From Candidatus Tayloriibacteriota bacterium (GTDB taxonomy: Bacteria; Patescibacteriota; Minisyncoccia; Phycocordibacterales; SIBU01): DNA of 48,627 nucleotides. A program made the translations under genes and the position numbers. Within the stretch, counting starts at the first letter, position 1; every line of letters starts with the position of its first letter. The stretch spans positions 1-48,627 of the forward strand of contig SIBU01000005.1 in NCBI GenBank assembly GCA_009695005.1, written 5' to 3'. Below, piece after piece: positions 1 to 9,049 of the stretch. The notes below the pieces were generated by a model. That model worked only from the letters and a program-made list of their open reading frames with translations, was not told the DNA's origin and did not search any database.

Positions 1-1
1 G

Positions 2-388
2 GGGGATGATCGGCCTAGACAATTGGACGTTTCGTCCATGTTGCAAAGTAGAGCTGTAGTAACTCTTAAAAAGGCTACAAAAACTAACTGCAAAAACAGT
101 TGCAAAAGCCAAGGGAATTCTCTCGCCATACATGGCGGGCTTCCCCGCTTTCGCTTACGCGCGAGCCTAAGCGACATTCGACCGGCTGACTTCCGATAAG
201 TCGTCTCGGGTGTTATACATTCGGAATAAGATTTGTGTCGTTCCGCCACAAATCCCAAACTAAGGAACTCGGTACATTTTGTATTTTGCTTGTTTAGAGC
301 AAAACGGCTTAAAAAAATAAACAACCTAGACTTTGTAGACGCATGAACACTCACCTTTTGCACGCGCGTTCGATTCGCGCCATCTCCA
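2..388 (+). ncRNA. ssrA: tmRNA (transfer-messenger RNA)
   Basis: 5' GGGGATG (2-8) pairs with 3' CATCTCC (381-387). T-arm GCGCG-TTCGATT-CGCGC at 364-380. Internal tag ORF GCA..TAA at 90-170, preceded by an E. coli-like resume context (..aactGCAAAA..). Confidence 0.9.
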
Positions 389-445
389 CAAAATTTTCAA
401 AAGCGCCCTCTAGGGCGTTTTTGATTTGAAAATTTTGTGGAGATG
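381..445. repeat. 20-bp perfect inverted repeat around the terminator, including the tmRNA acceptor strand
   Basis: 381-400 catctccacaaaattttcaa and 426-445 ttgaaaattttgtggagatg are exact reverse complements. Confidence 0.9.
400..422 (+). terminator. Rho-independent terminator downstream of tmRNA
   Basis: aaGCGCCC-TCTA-GGGCGTTTTT hairpin followed by a T-tract, nested in a larger inverted repeat. Confidence 0.75.
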
Positions 446-469
446 AGTAAGCCAACTACTTGGCTTACT
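446..469. repeat. Perfect 10-bp palindromic hairpin
   Basis: agtaagccaa-ctac-ttggcttact. Confidence 0.9.
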
Positions 470-571
470 TGCGCGAATCGAAGCCCTTCTCCCATATTTT
501 TGAGCAACTGGTGTCGTGAAAAAATGGGAAAGGGGTACTGACCCTGTAAGGGTCGATAAATGTACTCATGG

Positions 572-588
572 TCGCGCCATCTCCACCA
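572..588 (+). repeat. Direct repeat of tmRNA 3' end, here with encoded CCA
   Basis: tcgcgccatctccac at 375-389 and again at 572-586; the second copy continues as CCA. Confidence 0.8.
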
Positions 589-735
589 AGAGAAACGTTT
601 GCAAAATTAGAAATTCGGGGCGTTTTTGCAATGCATCAAAAGCAGCCTGCTATCCGCGAATATGTTCTCGAATTTCTGAAAACTTCTTCTTCGGATTCTC
701 AAACCCCACGCTTTCATTGTATAATTAAAATTGTC

Positions 736-2220
736 ATGAAATCAATGGAATCAGCCGGGGCAATAAGAGATTGGAAAGAAGAGATTCGTCGCAAGTTAAA
801 TCTCTCTGTCGAAACATTTTCAGCGATACAAGACCTATCTAGGCAGGTACAGGCACAACTTGAAAAGACAGGTGCAAGCATCACAGAAAAACAGGAACAA
901 GTCCTTCTCCACAAACTCGGATTATTTGTAAGGGCGAACCATACCGAAAGTGTGGAAACGATTGCGGAGGCCATCAGTATCTCTCCGCAAGTACTGGAAC
1001 AAAAAGGAAAACTGGACATTAGCGAAGTTGTCGGACAGACACAACAACACTTCAACAAAAAAGAAGTGCGGTTGTGGGAACGACTGTCCGAAAGAAAAGA
1101 TGCCGTGCCGATGATTGCTGAGACCTCGCTCGGCGATGGAACATATTATCTTGGCAGACTATTCACGCGCGGGCATTTTATTGCGAACAGTACCGTGTTG
1201 GAACACTGCTTGGGAAAGAAAAGCATTGAGCGGTATTTTACGAAATCGAAGAATAAGGATATCGAAGTGTATGCGGTAATGGAACAATCGGACAGCGAGC
1301 CAGTAGCAACAGTAATATATGACACCAAACTAAAAAGCATTCTTCAGATCAAACAGGCGGGAGATCGACATCTAACCGGAACAGAACCGTATTTCGAAGC
1401 CGTCATAGAGTCGTTGTCGCGGTTAACAACACAGGAGAGTATCAACGAATCAGGACGCGCTTACCAAAGGCCGATTGAATCGGTGCAAGACCTTGAAAAC
1501 GTTTTTCGCGGCTTTCCCGAGGTGTTCGTGCGGAGTGGAACGCTTGTATCTATAAGCGATGCGCTCACTATGGATGCGAAAGAAGTTCTCGGTGGGAGCG
1601 CTTTCCCCGTTGACGAGGATACAGATCCGGAACTTGTTGTCCAGATAGCAGAAAAGCTACCTCTTGCTATAGACATGACAAAAGCCACGGAGGAACAACG
1701 CCAAACTGTTATCAGTATTGCTGGTACTTTGATAGACAACAGAGACGCTATTAGTGGCTTTTCCAACCTTAAGATCGTCAATGGTCAAATTCTAGTGAAT
1801 AATGCAAAGGAGGTACGATTTGATGCCTTGGAGGAAGTCGGGCGCGGATTATACGCGACTCAAACGGAACAGTTGTCTCTGCCTGCGCTTCGGAAGGTTG
1901 GTGGCAGGGTTGACGCTCCAGTCGCGCGTGTGATTGCGGCCGAACAATTGACCGAAGTTACGGGTAATATTGATGCGTCGTCTGCGTCCCAACTAACAAT
2001 GCCCGCTCTTCGCAAAGTCGGTTGGCACATTGAAGCGGGTATGGCGGAGCGCATAGATTTGCCCAACTTGGTGCATGTGGGAGGGAAGGTATACGGAGAT
2101 TCTGCATCCGTTATCAACCTACCGAACCTTAAAGATGCCCTCCTAGTTCAATGCAACGAAAAAACCGAGACAATAATCGGCAATAAAAATATTCCGATTG
2201 AACGCACCACTAAAATATAG
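736..2220 (+). CDS. Hypothetical protein with C-terminal beta-repeat (LPALRKVGG-type) region
   Basis: Long ORF. Probable start ATG 736 just after TATAAT (720-725). Repeated LPALRKVGGRV / MPALRKVGWHI / LPNLVHVGGKV units. Confidence 0.75.
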   Translation: MKSMESAGAIRDWKEEIRRKLNLSVETFSAIQDLSRQVQAQLEKTGASITEKQEQVLLHKLGLFVRANHTESVETIAEAISISPQVLEQKGKLDISEVVGQTQQHFNKKEVRLWERLSERKDAVPMIAETSLGDGTYYLGRLFTRGHFIANSTVLEHCLGKKSIERYFTKSKNKDIEVYAVMEQSDSEPVATVIYDTKLKSILQIKQAGDRHLTGTEPYFEAVIESLSRLTTQESINESGRAYQRPIESVQDLENVFRGFPEVFVRSGTLVSISDALTMDAKEVLGGSAFPVDEDTDPELVVQIAEKLPLAIDMTKATEEQRQTVISIAGTLIDNRDAISGFSNLKIVNGQILVNNAKEVRFDALEEVGRGLYATQTEQLSLPALRKVGGRVDAPVARVIAAEQLTEVTGNIDASSASQLTMPALRKVGWHIEAGMAERIDLPNLVHVGGKVYGDSASVINLPNLKDALLVQCNEKTETIIGNKNIPIERTTKI

Positions 2221-2225
2221 AGGTG

Positions 2226-3212
2226 TTATTCGCGAGGTTTAAGATGTTTTTTCACAATCGTTATAACTTGTTCAGGAGAAAGTTCGGAACTTTTTCCCTG
2301 AGGGCTGCCGATAATGTTAGGCGACCCGCCCCACCCTTCTTCGAGTTGTGCCAGCTCATTTTTTGCGGCAACAAGGTCGGCCCACGTGCCTTCATACTGA
2401 CATACTGTATATTTTCTGTATGCTTCGCCCGGACCTTGCTTGAACGCAGGATTAAAGGCCACAACGACAGGAGCCTGAGAATAGCCTAGAGATGTTCCTG
2501 CCCGATGCGAACTCTCCACGTATGCGATATTTCCACCGGCAAACATCTCTATTTTTATAGCACCCTTTTCAAGAGCCGCCGCCATGTCCGCTCGTTCTGC
2601 TTCTACCTTTTCTCGATAACCCGCAGGCTCGGTGCCAGTGGTTAGATACTCTTCCACGGATTTCATTCTGTCAGCCAAAGGCGCTTTGAAATCCATCACT
2701 CGTGCAGCAATAGCGGCAAGCGATTCAGTTTCAGACGCGCTTCCAGATTTTGGCCATGGCTGTTCTTTGCTTGGGAGATCAGTTTTGCCTGGCCACCCGC
2801 CGCGGGCGAATTTATCTGATGACGCAATATTCTGAATGCGAGCGATCATCTCCGACGTTACCTCGCCTCCGCTTGCGCGATGTTTCAAAAGGGCCATCGC
2901 TCCAAGGGCGTCGATGTCCGCTCTCACTGTAACCATAGAAGCTCCGCTTGGCGGTACTTCAAGAGTCTGGGCAACTTCAATAGCCGCAAGGTCTACATTT
3001 CCATCCGAGTGTTGAGGATCGATATTTCCGAGCGTACACTTTTCTGCATAGGCAGGAATGGTGACTTCAATACCCAGAACTCCATAGGGATTTTCAAAAA
3101 GCTTTTCGTTTGCAACCTTTGCCTCAGGGATCGACCGAGGGTCGATCAGTCCGAATTGATAATCTTTAAATTGCTCTTGTGGTTCAAAGCTTCTTGTGGG
3201 TTGTTTTTCCAT
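2226..3212 (-). CDS. Conserved hypothetical protein, possibly DHH-phosphoesterase-like
   Basis: Uninterrupted 328-aa ORF; motifs QHSDGNVDLAAI, RADIDALGA and C-terminal GGSPNIIGSPQG resemble DHH/DHHA1 motifs. Family assignment tentative. Confidence 0.6.
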   Translation of the reverse strand: MEKQPTRSFEPQEQFKDYQFGLIDPRSIPEAKVANEKLFENPYGVLGIEVTIPAYAEKCTLGNIDPQHSDGNVDLAAIEVAQTLEVPPSGASMVTVRADIDALGAMALLKHRASGGEVTSEMIARIQNIASSDKFARGGWPGKTDLPSKEQPWPKSGSASETESLAAIAARVMDFKAPLADRMKSVEEYLTTGTEPAGYREKVEAERADMAAALEKGAIKIEMFAGGNIAYVESSHRAGTSLGYSQAPVVVAFNPAFKQGPGEAYRKYTVCQYEGTWADLVAAKNELAQLEEGWGGSPNIIGSPQGKSSELSPEQVITIVKKHLKPRE

Positions 3213-3272
3213 AAAATTTTAATGTAAAAAATTAACTAATAATAAAACGCTGCCGACGTACTGTTTTCTATA

Positions 3273-5672
3273 TTAAAGTTTAGCCTTTATCAAGGCGCTT
3301 AATTTATCAGCCGCCGGAAGTAGCCAGCGCAATGAGGCGACCGAAGCGACATCCGCTTTCCAAATTTCCCGCACCATCGCCAAAGCCGATTCGTCGTCGA
3401 AGGCGGTTTTTGTTTTGAGTGCACGTACTTTCTCGCGAACCTTTTCCGGATCTAGAGCACCTTTATAGGCGGGCTGGGCGGTAACATCGAAATTAGGATC
3501 GCCTAGCTTCGCAGTTGCTTTTTCGGTTATGCCACGCGCCAATCTACCGAAGAGATCGTGGTTGCTAATAAGAAACTGCGCAAGTTCGGCCACATCATCG
3601 GGGACCCACGCGGGCTTATACTTCAGAAACATTTTCGCACCGGCTCCCTCATGAGCGCCTGGGGTATCCAGGTTAAGTAGTTTACCCACATCATGATATA
3701 GAAGAGCGACCCTTGATGCCAAACGAACCAACTCCTTTGTTTTTACATCCTCGATACCTTGCAACAAGGAGTCCGTGTCTAACTGCAACATGCTTTGTTT
3801 GAGGTGCATATAAAGCGGCCATCCTGCATGAGTCGCTTTCTGTTCCGCTTCAAAATTTTTTATTCTCTTATCCTCGGCGAACTTATTGAATGTCAGTACA
3901 CTCTCAATTTCCGGGTCTCTCCCTCCGACTGGTTGACGTGAGCGGGTTTGGTTAATGAGCCACTCTCGAAACTCTGCATCCGGCGCGGTCGCAGAAACAT
4001 AATGAAGCCAGTTCTCATAACCATCTGGAATTTGTTCAGGTTTGCGGATTCCAGCCCTCACTTCTTCAACAAGCGCGGGTAATTTTGATTTACGAGGAAC
4101 TGGCGGGGCGCTCTCGTTCCGTTCAGCAGATACATAAAAATTCACGATACCATCGGCAATACGACGCTCCTCCGGAGTCCAATCAACATAATTCCACCGC
4201 TCCTTTCCACCCTTCTCCATTTTGAGCACTTTCTGTTCTACTTTTGCCCACGATTCTTCAATTTGTGCGGGAGCATGCGTATAGCCGTACGCTTCCTTAA
4301 AAAGGACCGCGAGTTCTGGATCAAGCGTAAGGCCTGGATACTCATCAAGAAGTTTTTTTAAGGTTCCGATAGTTTTGCTCAGATGATACTCTCTATTTTC
4401 CGGCGAAAGCCGGTCAATGGCCACTTGATCCATTCGTACAATGCCGTTGCGAAGGTCGCTCTCCGCCTGAGGAGTCAGCTTGACTACAAGTTTACCTTTC
4501 TCAATTTTTGCCGCCCCTTGTCGGAACGTCAGCACACGGCTCTTGAGATCGTCCGTGAAGCTCAATTCGCCCTCGGTATTGTATTTGTCTCCGGCATGTT
4601 CCTGCCATGAATATACCGACCATCGCCGGTCAGGAAAATATTTTTCCAGATACACTTCCAGCTTTTTTGCCTGTTCCGGTGTATCCACTGTTACGTCAAT
4701 ATCAAGGGATTCCTGCGTCGGACCGTACTTTTTATTCCAAAAAGCGCGATAGATACTGCCGCTCGTAGCCCAAGCTTCTATACCGGTTTCTTGAGCGGCG
4801 TACTGAAGCTCTTGTAAAATATCTAACCGCCAAGGCAATTGTTCAAAGCCGAGACCTAGCCTTTCTCGTATGGCATCCGCTATCTCGTCGGGAGACTGCT
4901 GAGCATCTATGGTCAACGGTGCTTTATCCCGCCCGCGCAATTCTTTCACAACAGCCATGTCTTGTGCTAACGCGCGTTCTATTTTTCCAACGTATTTTTC
5001 ATGATCAGGTTCGCGCCCGCTTTTTGCATCTCTTTCCAATTGGCGAACATACGACTGCCGCACCTGATCTGTGCCAGAGACGCGAGCGCGCTCATCCTCC
5101 GATGTGAAAATCATAACCTCTCCTTCAACGGAAGGAACAAAGTCAAGAAATATAAATTCCATGTCTGCGCCTGCCTTCTGGGCTTCCATCTCAAGCAAAC
5201 GAAGTTGTTCAAGGCTACGTGGAAAACCATCGAGCACAACGCGGGGCGAGCTATCCTTGGCGATGGTTACGAGAAAATCCTCGTCCAAACCTTGTATCAG
5301 CGATCCCTTTCCGCCTTTTTCTATATTCTTATCACTTTTTTTCGCGAAAGCGCCCATGTGATAAGCTGGCGGTGCGCCAATGACAGAAGTCAGACGCTCA
5401 ATCTGGGTACTCTTACCCGCTCCCGGCATCCCCAAAAAAGATATCCATGTTTTTGAGGCAGGCGCTTTTTCAGTTTCCCGCTCATTTTTACGTTCCGGAC
5501 GATACAAAAGAAGACAGTTGCCTCTTCTGGCAGCTTCGCAATGCTCAAAACATGCGGGAACTGCCACGCGCGAAGTGGTCGGTGTTTTAGAAGGAGCTGT
5601 CTCCTGACTTTCCAATCCTAGTTTTTCTTTCTCAATTACTTCCAACGGAACTGATTTCGACACTCTTTCCAT
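3273..5672 (-). CDS. Three-domain protein: adenylate-kinase-like P-loop + nucleotidyltransferase + HD domain
   Basis: GMPGAGKSTQ Walker A and VVLDGFPRS lid-type motif; GSIYRAFW...SLDIDV NTase motif; HLKQ...LLYHDVGKLLNLD HD motif. Confidence 0.75.
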   Translation of the reverse strand: MERVSKSVPLEVIEKEKLGLESQETAPSKTPTTSRVAVPACFEHCEAARRGNCLLLYRPERKNERETEKAPASKTWISFLGMPGAGKSTQIERLTSVIGAPPAYHMGAFAKKSDKNIEKGGKGSLIQGLDEDFLVTIAKDSSPRVVLDGFPRSLEQLRLLEMEAQKAGADMEFIFLDFVPSVEGEVMIFTSEDERARVSGTDQVRQSYVRQLERDAKSGREPDHEKYVGKIERALAQDMAVVKELRGRDKAPLTIDAQQSPDEIADAIRERLGLGFEQLPWRLDILQELQYAAQETGIEAWATSGSIYRAFWNKKYGPTQESLDIDVTVDTPEQAKKLEVYLEKYFPDRRWSVYSWQEHAGDKYNTEGELSFTDDLKSRVLTFRQGAAKIEKGKLVVKLTPQAESDLRNGIVRMDQVAIDRLSPENREYHLSKTIGTLKKLLDEYPGLTLDPELAVLFKEAYGYTHAPAQIEESWAKVEQKVLKMEKGGKERWNYVDWTPEERRIADGIVNFYVSAERNESAPPVPRKSKLPALVEEVRAGIRKPEQIPDGYENWLHYVSATAPDAEFREWLINQTRSRQPVGGRDPEIESVLTFNKFAEDKRIKNFEAEQKATHAGWPLYMHLKQSMLQLDTDSLLQGIEDVKTKELVRLASRVALLYHDVGKLLNLDTPGAHEGAGAKMFLKYKPAWVPDDVAELAQFLISNHDLFGRLARGITEKATAKLGDPNFDVTAQPAYKGALDPEKVREKVRALKTKTAFDDESALAMVREIWKADVASVASLRWLLPAADKLSALIKAKL

Positions 5673-6055
5673 GACAATATTTTATCATATTTCTTAATGA
5701 GAGAACAACACACCCAGCAAAAATAAACTCCACCCATGATAAAGACATAATAGACTATCAAGCAAAACTCAGATTTTCTCCATACCTCTCCTCCCCCACA
5801 ATCACCCCAGACACCTCCAAAACCCAAGGATATAGTTGGTTCCAACTTTGACACACCATGTCCACAAAAATAACAAGCGGTATTCCTCGACTATATTTTT
5901 GTAGGATGCCGACAATTCTGATTGTCGTCGCCACAAACCAAAATCTGCCCTAATACTATATGCTTTTTTTTGCATAATATTAATATAAGAAGTGCGAAGA
6001 TGGAATTAAACTATAGAAAAGTGTAAACTTAAAGTATATAAATTATATTTTTAAT

Positions 6056-6874
6056 ATGAATCCCTTTGAACAAAGGAGTAGAGAAGAATTAAAAACTCCT
6101 CCCGTTGATGATGCTGTTGAGCTCAAACTTGCTCAGGACAATTCAGGTGAGGACAGGAAAGCGATTGCCAAAAGATTAGGCCTTAACGAAAATGCTCGTT
6201 GGGTCGATATCTATAGAGTAAAAGACGAGGAAATTAAAAAAGAGAAAGCAACAGCTCTGGAATCTTTGAACTTACAAAATAGTCCTGACGCGAGTGTTAC
6301 AACAAGTGATAACGGCTCGAAGCATGAAGCTGTTAGAAGACATTTAGACAGTTTGATAGAGCGTAAACTCGATCAACAGCAACTCATAATAGAACACGTA
6401 GGGTATATTGAAACATCTTCACGGCAATTGAGAAAGCGCATTCAAGTGGTACTCGAGCAAGCGCAAGCTAATTTTCAAGGGCTTGCTACAGGTACACTTA
6501 TACAGAACCTTGAAGAAGGTTTTAATAAATTGGAAAAATCAAGCTCTGTTTTAAGGGCTGGCAGTTTGTTAGCTACGGAAAAAAGCAATCAAATACGAGA
6601 ATTCGCATTGAGTCGACCGGAAAATATATCCGCCCTTGTTGAGCATGGCCTCGTCAAGCAACTCGAGAGTGATGTCGACGATGCGGATGCTACTCTTCCT
6701 GGAACTATTGCTAAGATAAGAGGCAACGCGGACAAATTTTTTCAACAAGTGAATGACCAGATCACTAAAATTGATAACCTTCTTACAGAGCGAAAATTGC
6801 CTGCCGATGAGCGAAAATTGAAAGAAAAATTGGAAAAACTTCTTAAATTCAACCCGGGTTTTGAAAATAACTAA
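6056..6874 (+). CDS. Hypothetical coiled-coil protein
   Basis: 272-aa ORF, charged, helical composition; AT-rich promoter-like TATATT just upstream. Confidence 0.65.
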   Translation: MNPFEQRSREELKTPPVDDAVELKLAQDNSGEDRKAIAKRLGLNENARWVDIYRVKDEEIKKEKATALESLNLQNSPDASVTTSDNGSKHEAVRRHLDSLIERKLDQQQLIIEHVGYIETSSRQLRKRIQVVLEQAQANFQGLATGTLIQNLEEGFNKLEKSSSVLRAGSLLATEKSNQIREFALSRPENISALVEHGLVKQLESDVDDADATLPGTIAKIRGNADKFFQQVNDQITKIDNLLTERKLPADERKLKEKLEKLLKFNPGFENN

Positions 6875-6998
6875 CTAGCAGGTTTGATGGTAAAGTACAT
6901 CCTACTGTCTGCCTCCCCAAATCCAGTATGTAAATATACCGATTCTCCTCTTAAAAAATAGTTCTGACGGCCGACACAGCGCTCCACAAAAACTTAAC

Positions 6999-8171
6999 CT
7001 ATTGATACTTTATATCACCATCTACAATAACCGCCGTATCAAAATATTTTTTAAGTAATTTAGGAGAATGAGTTATTCTAAAACCATCTATATTTGCCCT
7101 GTCCATGGCAACATTGTCCGGGAAATAATGTAAATATGAATCCATTCCAACACCGCAAAACATTTTAAAACCCTTTGAAACAAGATAAGCTCGTCTCGGA
7201 TCACTCGATTTGAATATATCCCCAAATGGTCCGACAAAGATATCCGTATCTCCAACCAAAGATTTAACTTCCCTATCCCACTGTTCGGTATCATTTTTCA
7301 AATTTTCTAAAGTAATCGAATCAGTCGAAAATGCTTTGCTGTGCGTATAACTATGACTGGCAAAACGCCAACCGGTAGCCTTTAGTTTATTAATCACAAC
7401 CTTTGCAAAAGCCAAGTCAAGAGGATATTTGGAAATGTCATCATAGTCCGTCCGATACCCAAGGATACCCTCAAAACCAGTAACGGCAATTACTCCTTTT
7501 GCACCTTTAAAAGAAAAATTCGGATGAGCCGACACGAAATCATCGAGAATTGGCACGACATCGCCATCTCTAGTTACTTGAGTAATACCCTCCGGAGTAA
7601 TAATTTGTGTAGAAACATTACCGTTTTTATCCAACACTAATTTGTCAGCAAAACCGTGACCTTTCATAGAAGAATAATAGGATTGATCGTCAAGTGAAAT
7701 GACCAAAGGTTTCTTATTGACAGGCAAATACAAAACCTTTCTTTCTACACTCCCATCATTACCGACATCGTACAGAGATTTTATATCTATCAATATATAA
7801 TTATTTTTATAGAGCTCTGGAAGAATTTTCTGAAAATCATCCCTAGTAATCATATAATCTTTATATACTTGATTGTTCGGACCCCCATCAAAAGCCAACT
7901 TAGGATAAACAATTAAACTATGAAAAAAAATGTGGCTGATTGCACCTTTATACAAAACATTCCCCAATTCATCCTTCTCCGGCAACATCACGTTCTGAAT
8001 ACTGGCAATCTGGTTTTTCAGATGCCAAGACACCAACTTATAATTGTTAGCGAACGAAAAAAATAAAACTGCCGACGTCACGACAGCCCCGAATACCGAA
8101 ATTAAATAAACTTTATTTTTCCTTTTCACAAAATGAAGTATATCAATATTGATATAAACTTCTAGGGACAA
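6999..8171 (-). CDS. Membrane-anchored polysaccharide deacetylase-like (NodB-type) protein
   Basis: N-terminal hydrophobic anchor; TDYDD, ATGWRFASHSYTHS, FVGPFGD motifs. Confidence 0.75.
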   Translation of the reverse strand: MSLEVYINIDILHFVKRKNKVYLISVFGAVVTSAVLFFSFANNYKLVSWHLKNQIASIQNVMLPEKDELGNVLYKGAISHIFFHSLIVYPKLAFDGGPNNQVYKDYMITRDDFQKILPELYKNNYILIDIKSLYDVGNDGSVERKVLYLPVNKKPLVISLDDQSYYSSMKGHGFADKLVLDKNGNVSTQIITPEGITQVTRDGDVVPILDDFVSAHPNFSFKGAKGVIAVTGFEGILGYRTDYDDISKYPLDLAFAKVVINKLKATGWRFASHSYTHSKAFSTDSITLENLKNDTEQWDREVKSLVGDTDIFVGPFGDIFKSSDPRRAYLVSKGFKMFCGVGMDSYLHYFPDNVAMDRANIDGFRITHSPKLLKKYFDTAVIVDGDIKYQ

Positions 8172-8230
8172 CCAAGAAAATTTAGAAAATCATATGTTCA
8201 ATAAATATAAAATAGTGTATAGTAGCATTT

Positions 8231-8338
8231 ATGGCAAAAAGATTATCACAAGATGTAAAAAATAAGACATCGCGCTCAAGAAAGACCAAGAAACGACTGT
8301 CTACCAAGTACGCAATGTTGGCTTCAAGAAAGAAGTAG
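8231..8338 (+). CDS. 35-aa highly basic small protein
   Basis: MAKRLSQDVKNKTSRSRKTKKRLSTKYAMLASRKK*; TATAGT (8218-8223) immediately upstream. Below the ORF-track size cut-off. Confidence 0.55.
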   Translation: MAKRLSQDVKNKTSRSRKTKKRLSTKYAMLASRKK

Positions 8339-8405
8339 TCCGTCGGATACCTCTTATTTTAAAGTAAGTGAAACAGACACAACCGTCTGCTTTTAATTTT
8401 GTATG

Positions 8406-8434
8406 TTGACAAAAAATTCAATATATGATAGGCT
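8406..8434 (+). promoter_or_regulatory. Promoter of csp gene
   Basis: TTGACA (8406-8411), 17-nt spacer, TAGGCT (8429-8434). Confidence 0.5.
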
Positions 8435-8512
8435 ATCTGTACACAAAGAGTGTTGTTATATAGAGTCGATCTCAACTTATTTTTGTCTTAATCATCTAAA
8501 CCATAAACTAAA

Positions 8513-8710
8513 ATGACTGGTACCATCAAGAAGCTCACAGATAAGGGCTTCGGATTTATCACCGGAGAAGGGTTGGCGAAAGATTTGTTCTTTCACAGCA
8601 ATGCTCTAGTTGGAGTTTCATTCAATGAACTTCACGAAGGTGACGCCGTTTCATTTGACACTGAAGAGTCCCCAAAGGGCCTTAACGCTGTCAATGTGAA
8701 GCGAGCATAA
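8513..8710 (+). CDS. Cold-shock-domain protein
   Basis: GTIKKLTDKGFGFITGEG..KDLFFHSNAL, CSD RNP-type motifs. Confidence 0.92.
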   Translation: MTGTIKKLTDKGFGFITGEGLAKDLFFHSNALVGVSFNELHEGDAVSFDTEESPKGLNAVNVKRA

Positions 8711-8715
8711 TCTAC

Positions 8716-8752
8716 CAAAACCGCCCCGACGCAAGTCGGGGCGGTTTTGTTT
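8716..8752 (+). terminator. Rho-independent terminator
   Basis: CCGCCCCGAC-GCAA-GTCGGGGCGG followed by TTTTGTTTT. Confidence 0.9.
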
Positions 8753-9049
8753 TGGGAAAACCAGATTGACATTCGAATGGATCAGCACCCCAGACTACAA
8801 AAAGATTGTTCGCGAAGTGCTCTGCGTCAAGATCAAAAAACCGCCACTACTGTTGGTTCCTAACCAAGCCTAGATACCATGTCTCATAGACGATAAAGCG
8901 GAAAACCTAATTATTATTCGAAATGGAAACCTAAATCCATTTCCACCGGAAACGCTTACTTTTGTGCGTTTTTTATTTAAAAAAGCACACTCATCTCGTG
9001 CTACAATTAAAATCGGTTAGTTCATCGTCAAACTCTCGCTTACACAAAT

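Noticed and set aside
500-590. Possible tRNA ending in ccatctccacca.
   Set aside because: No D-, anticodon- or T-arm arrangement; better explained as a partial copy of the tmRNA 3' end.
5636-5854. 72-aa minus ORF upstream of the kinase-NTase-HD gene.
   Set aside because: Overlaps its 5' end, biased composition, no recognisable features.
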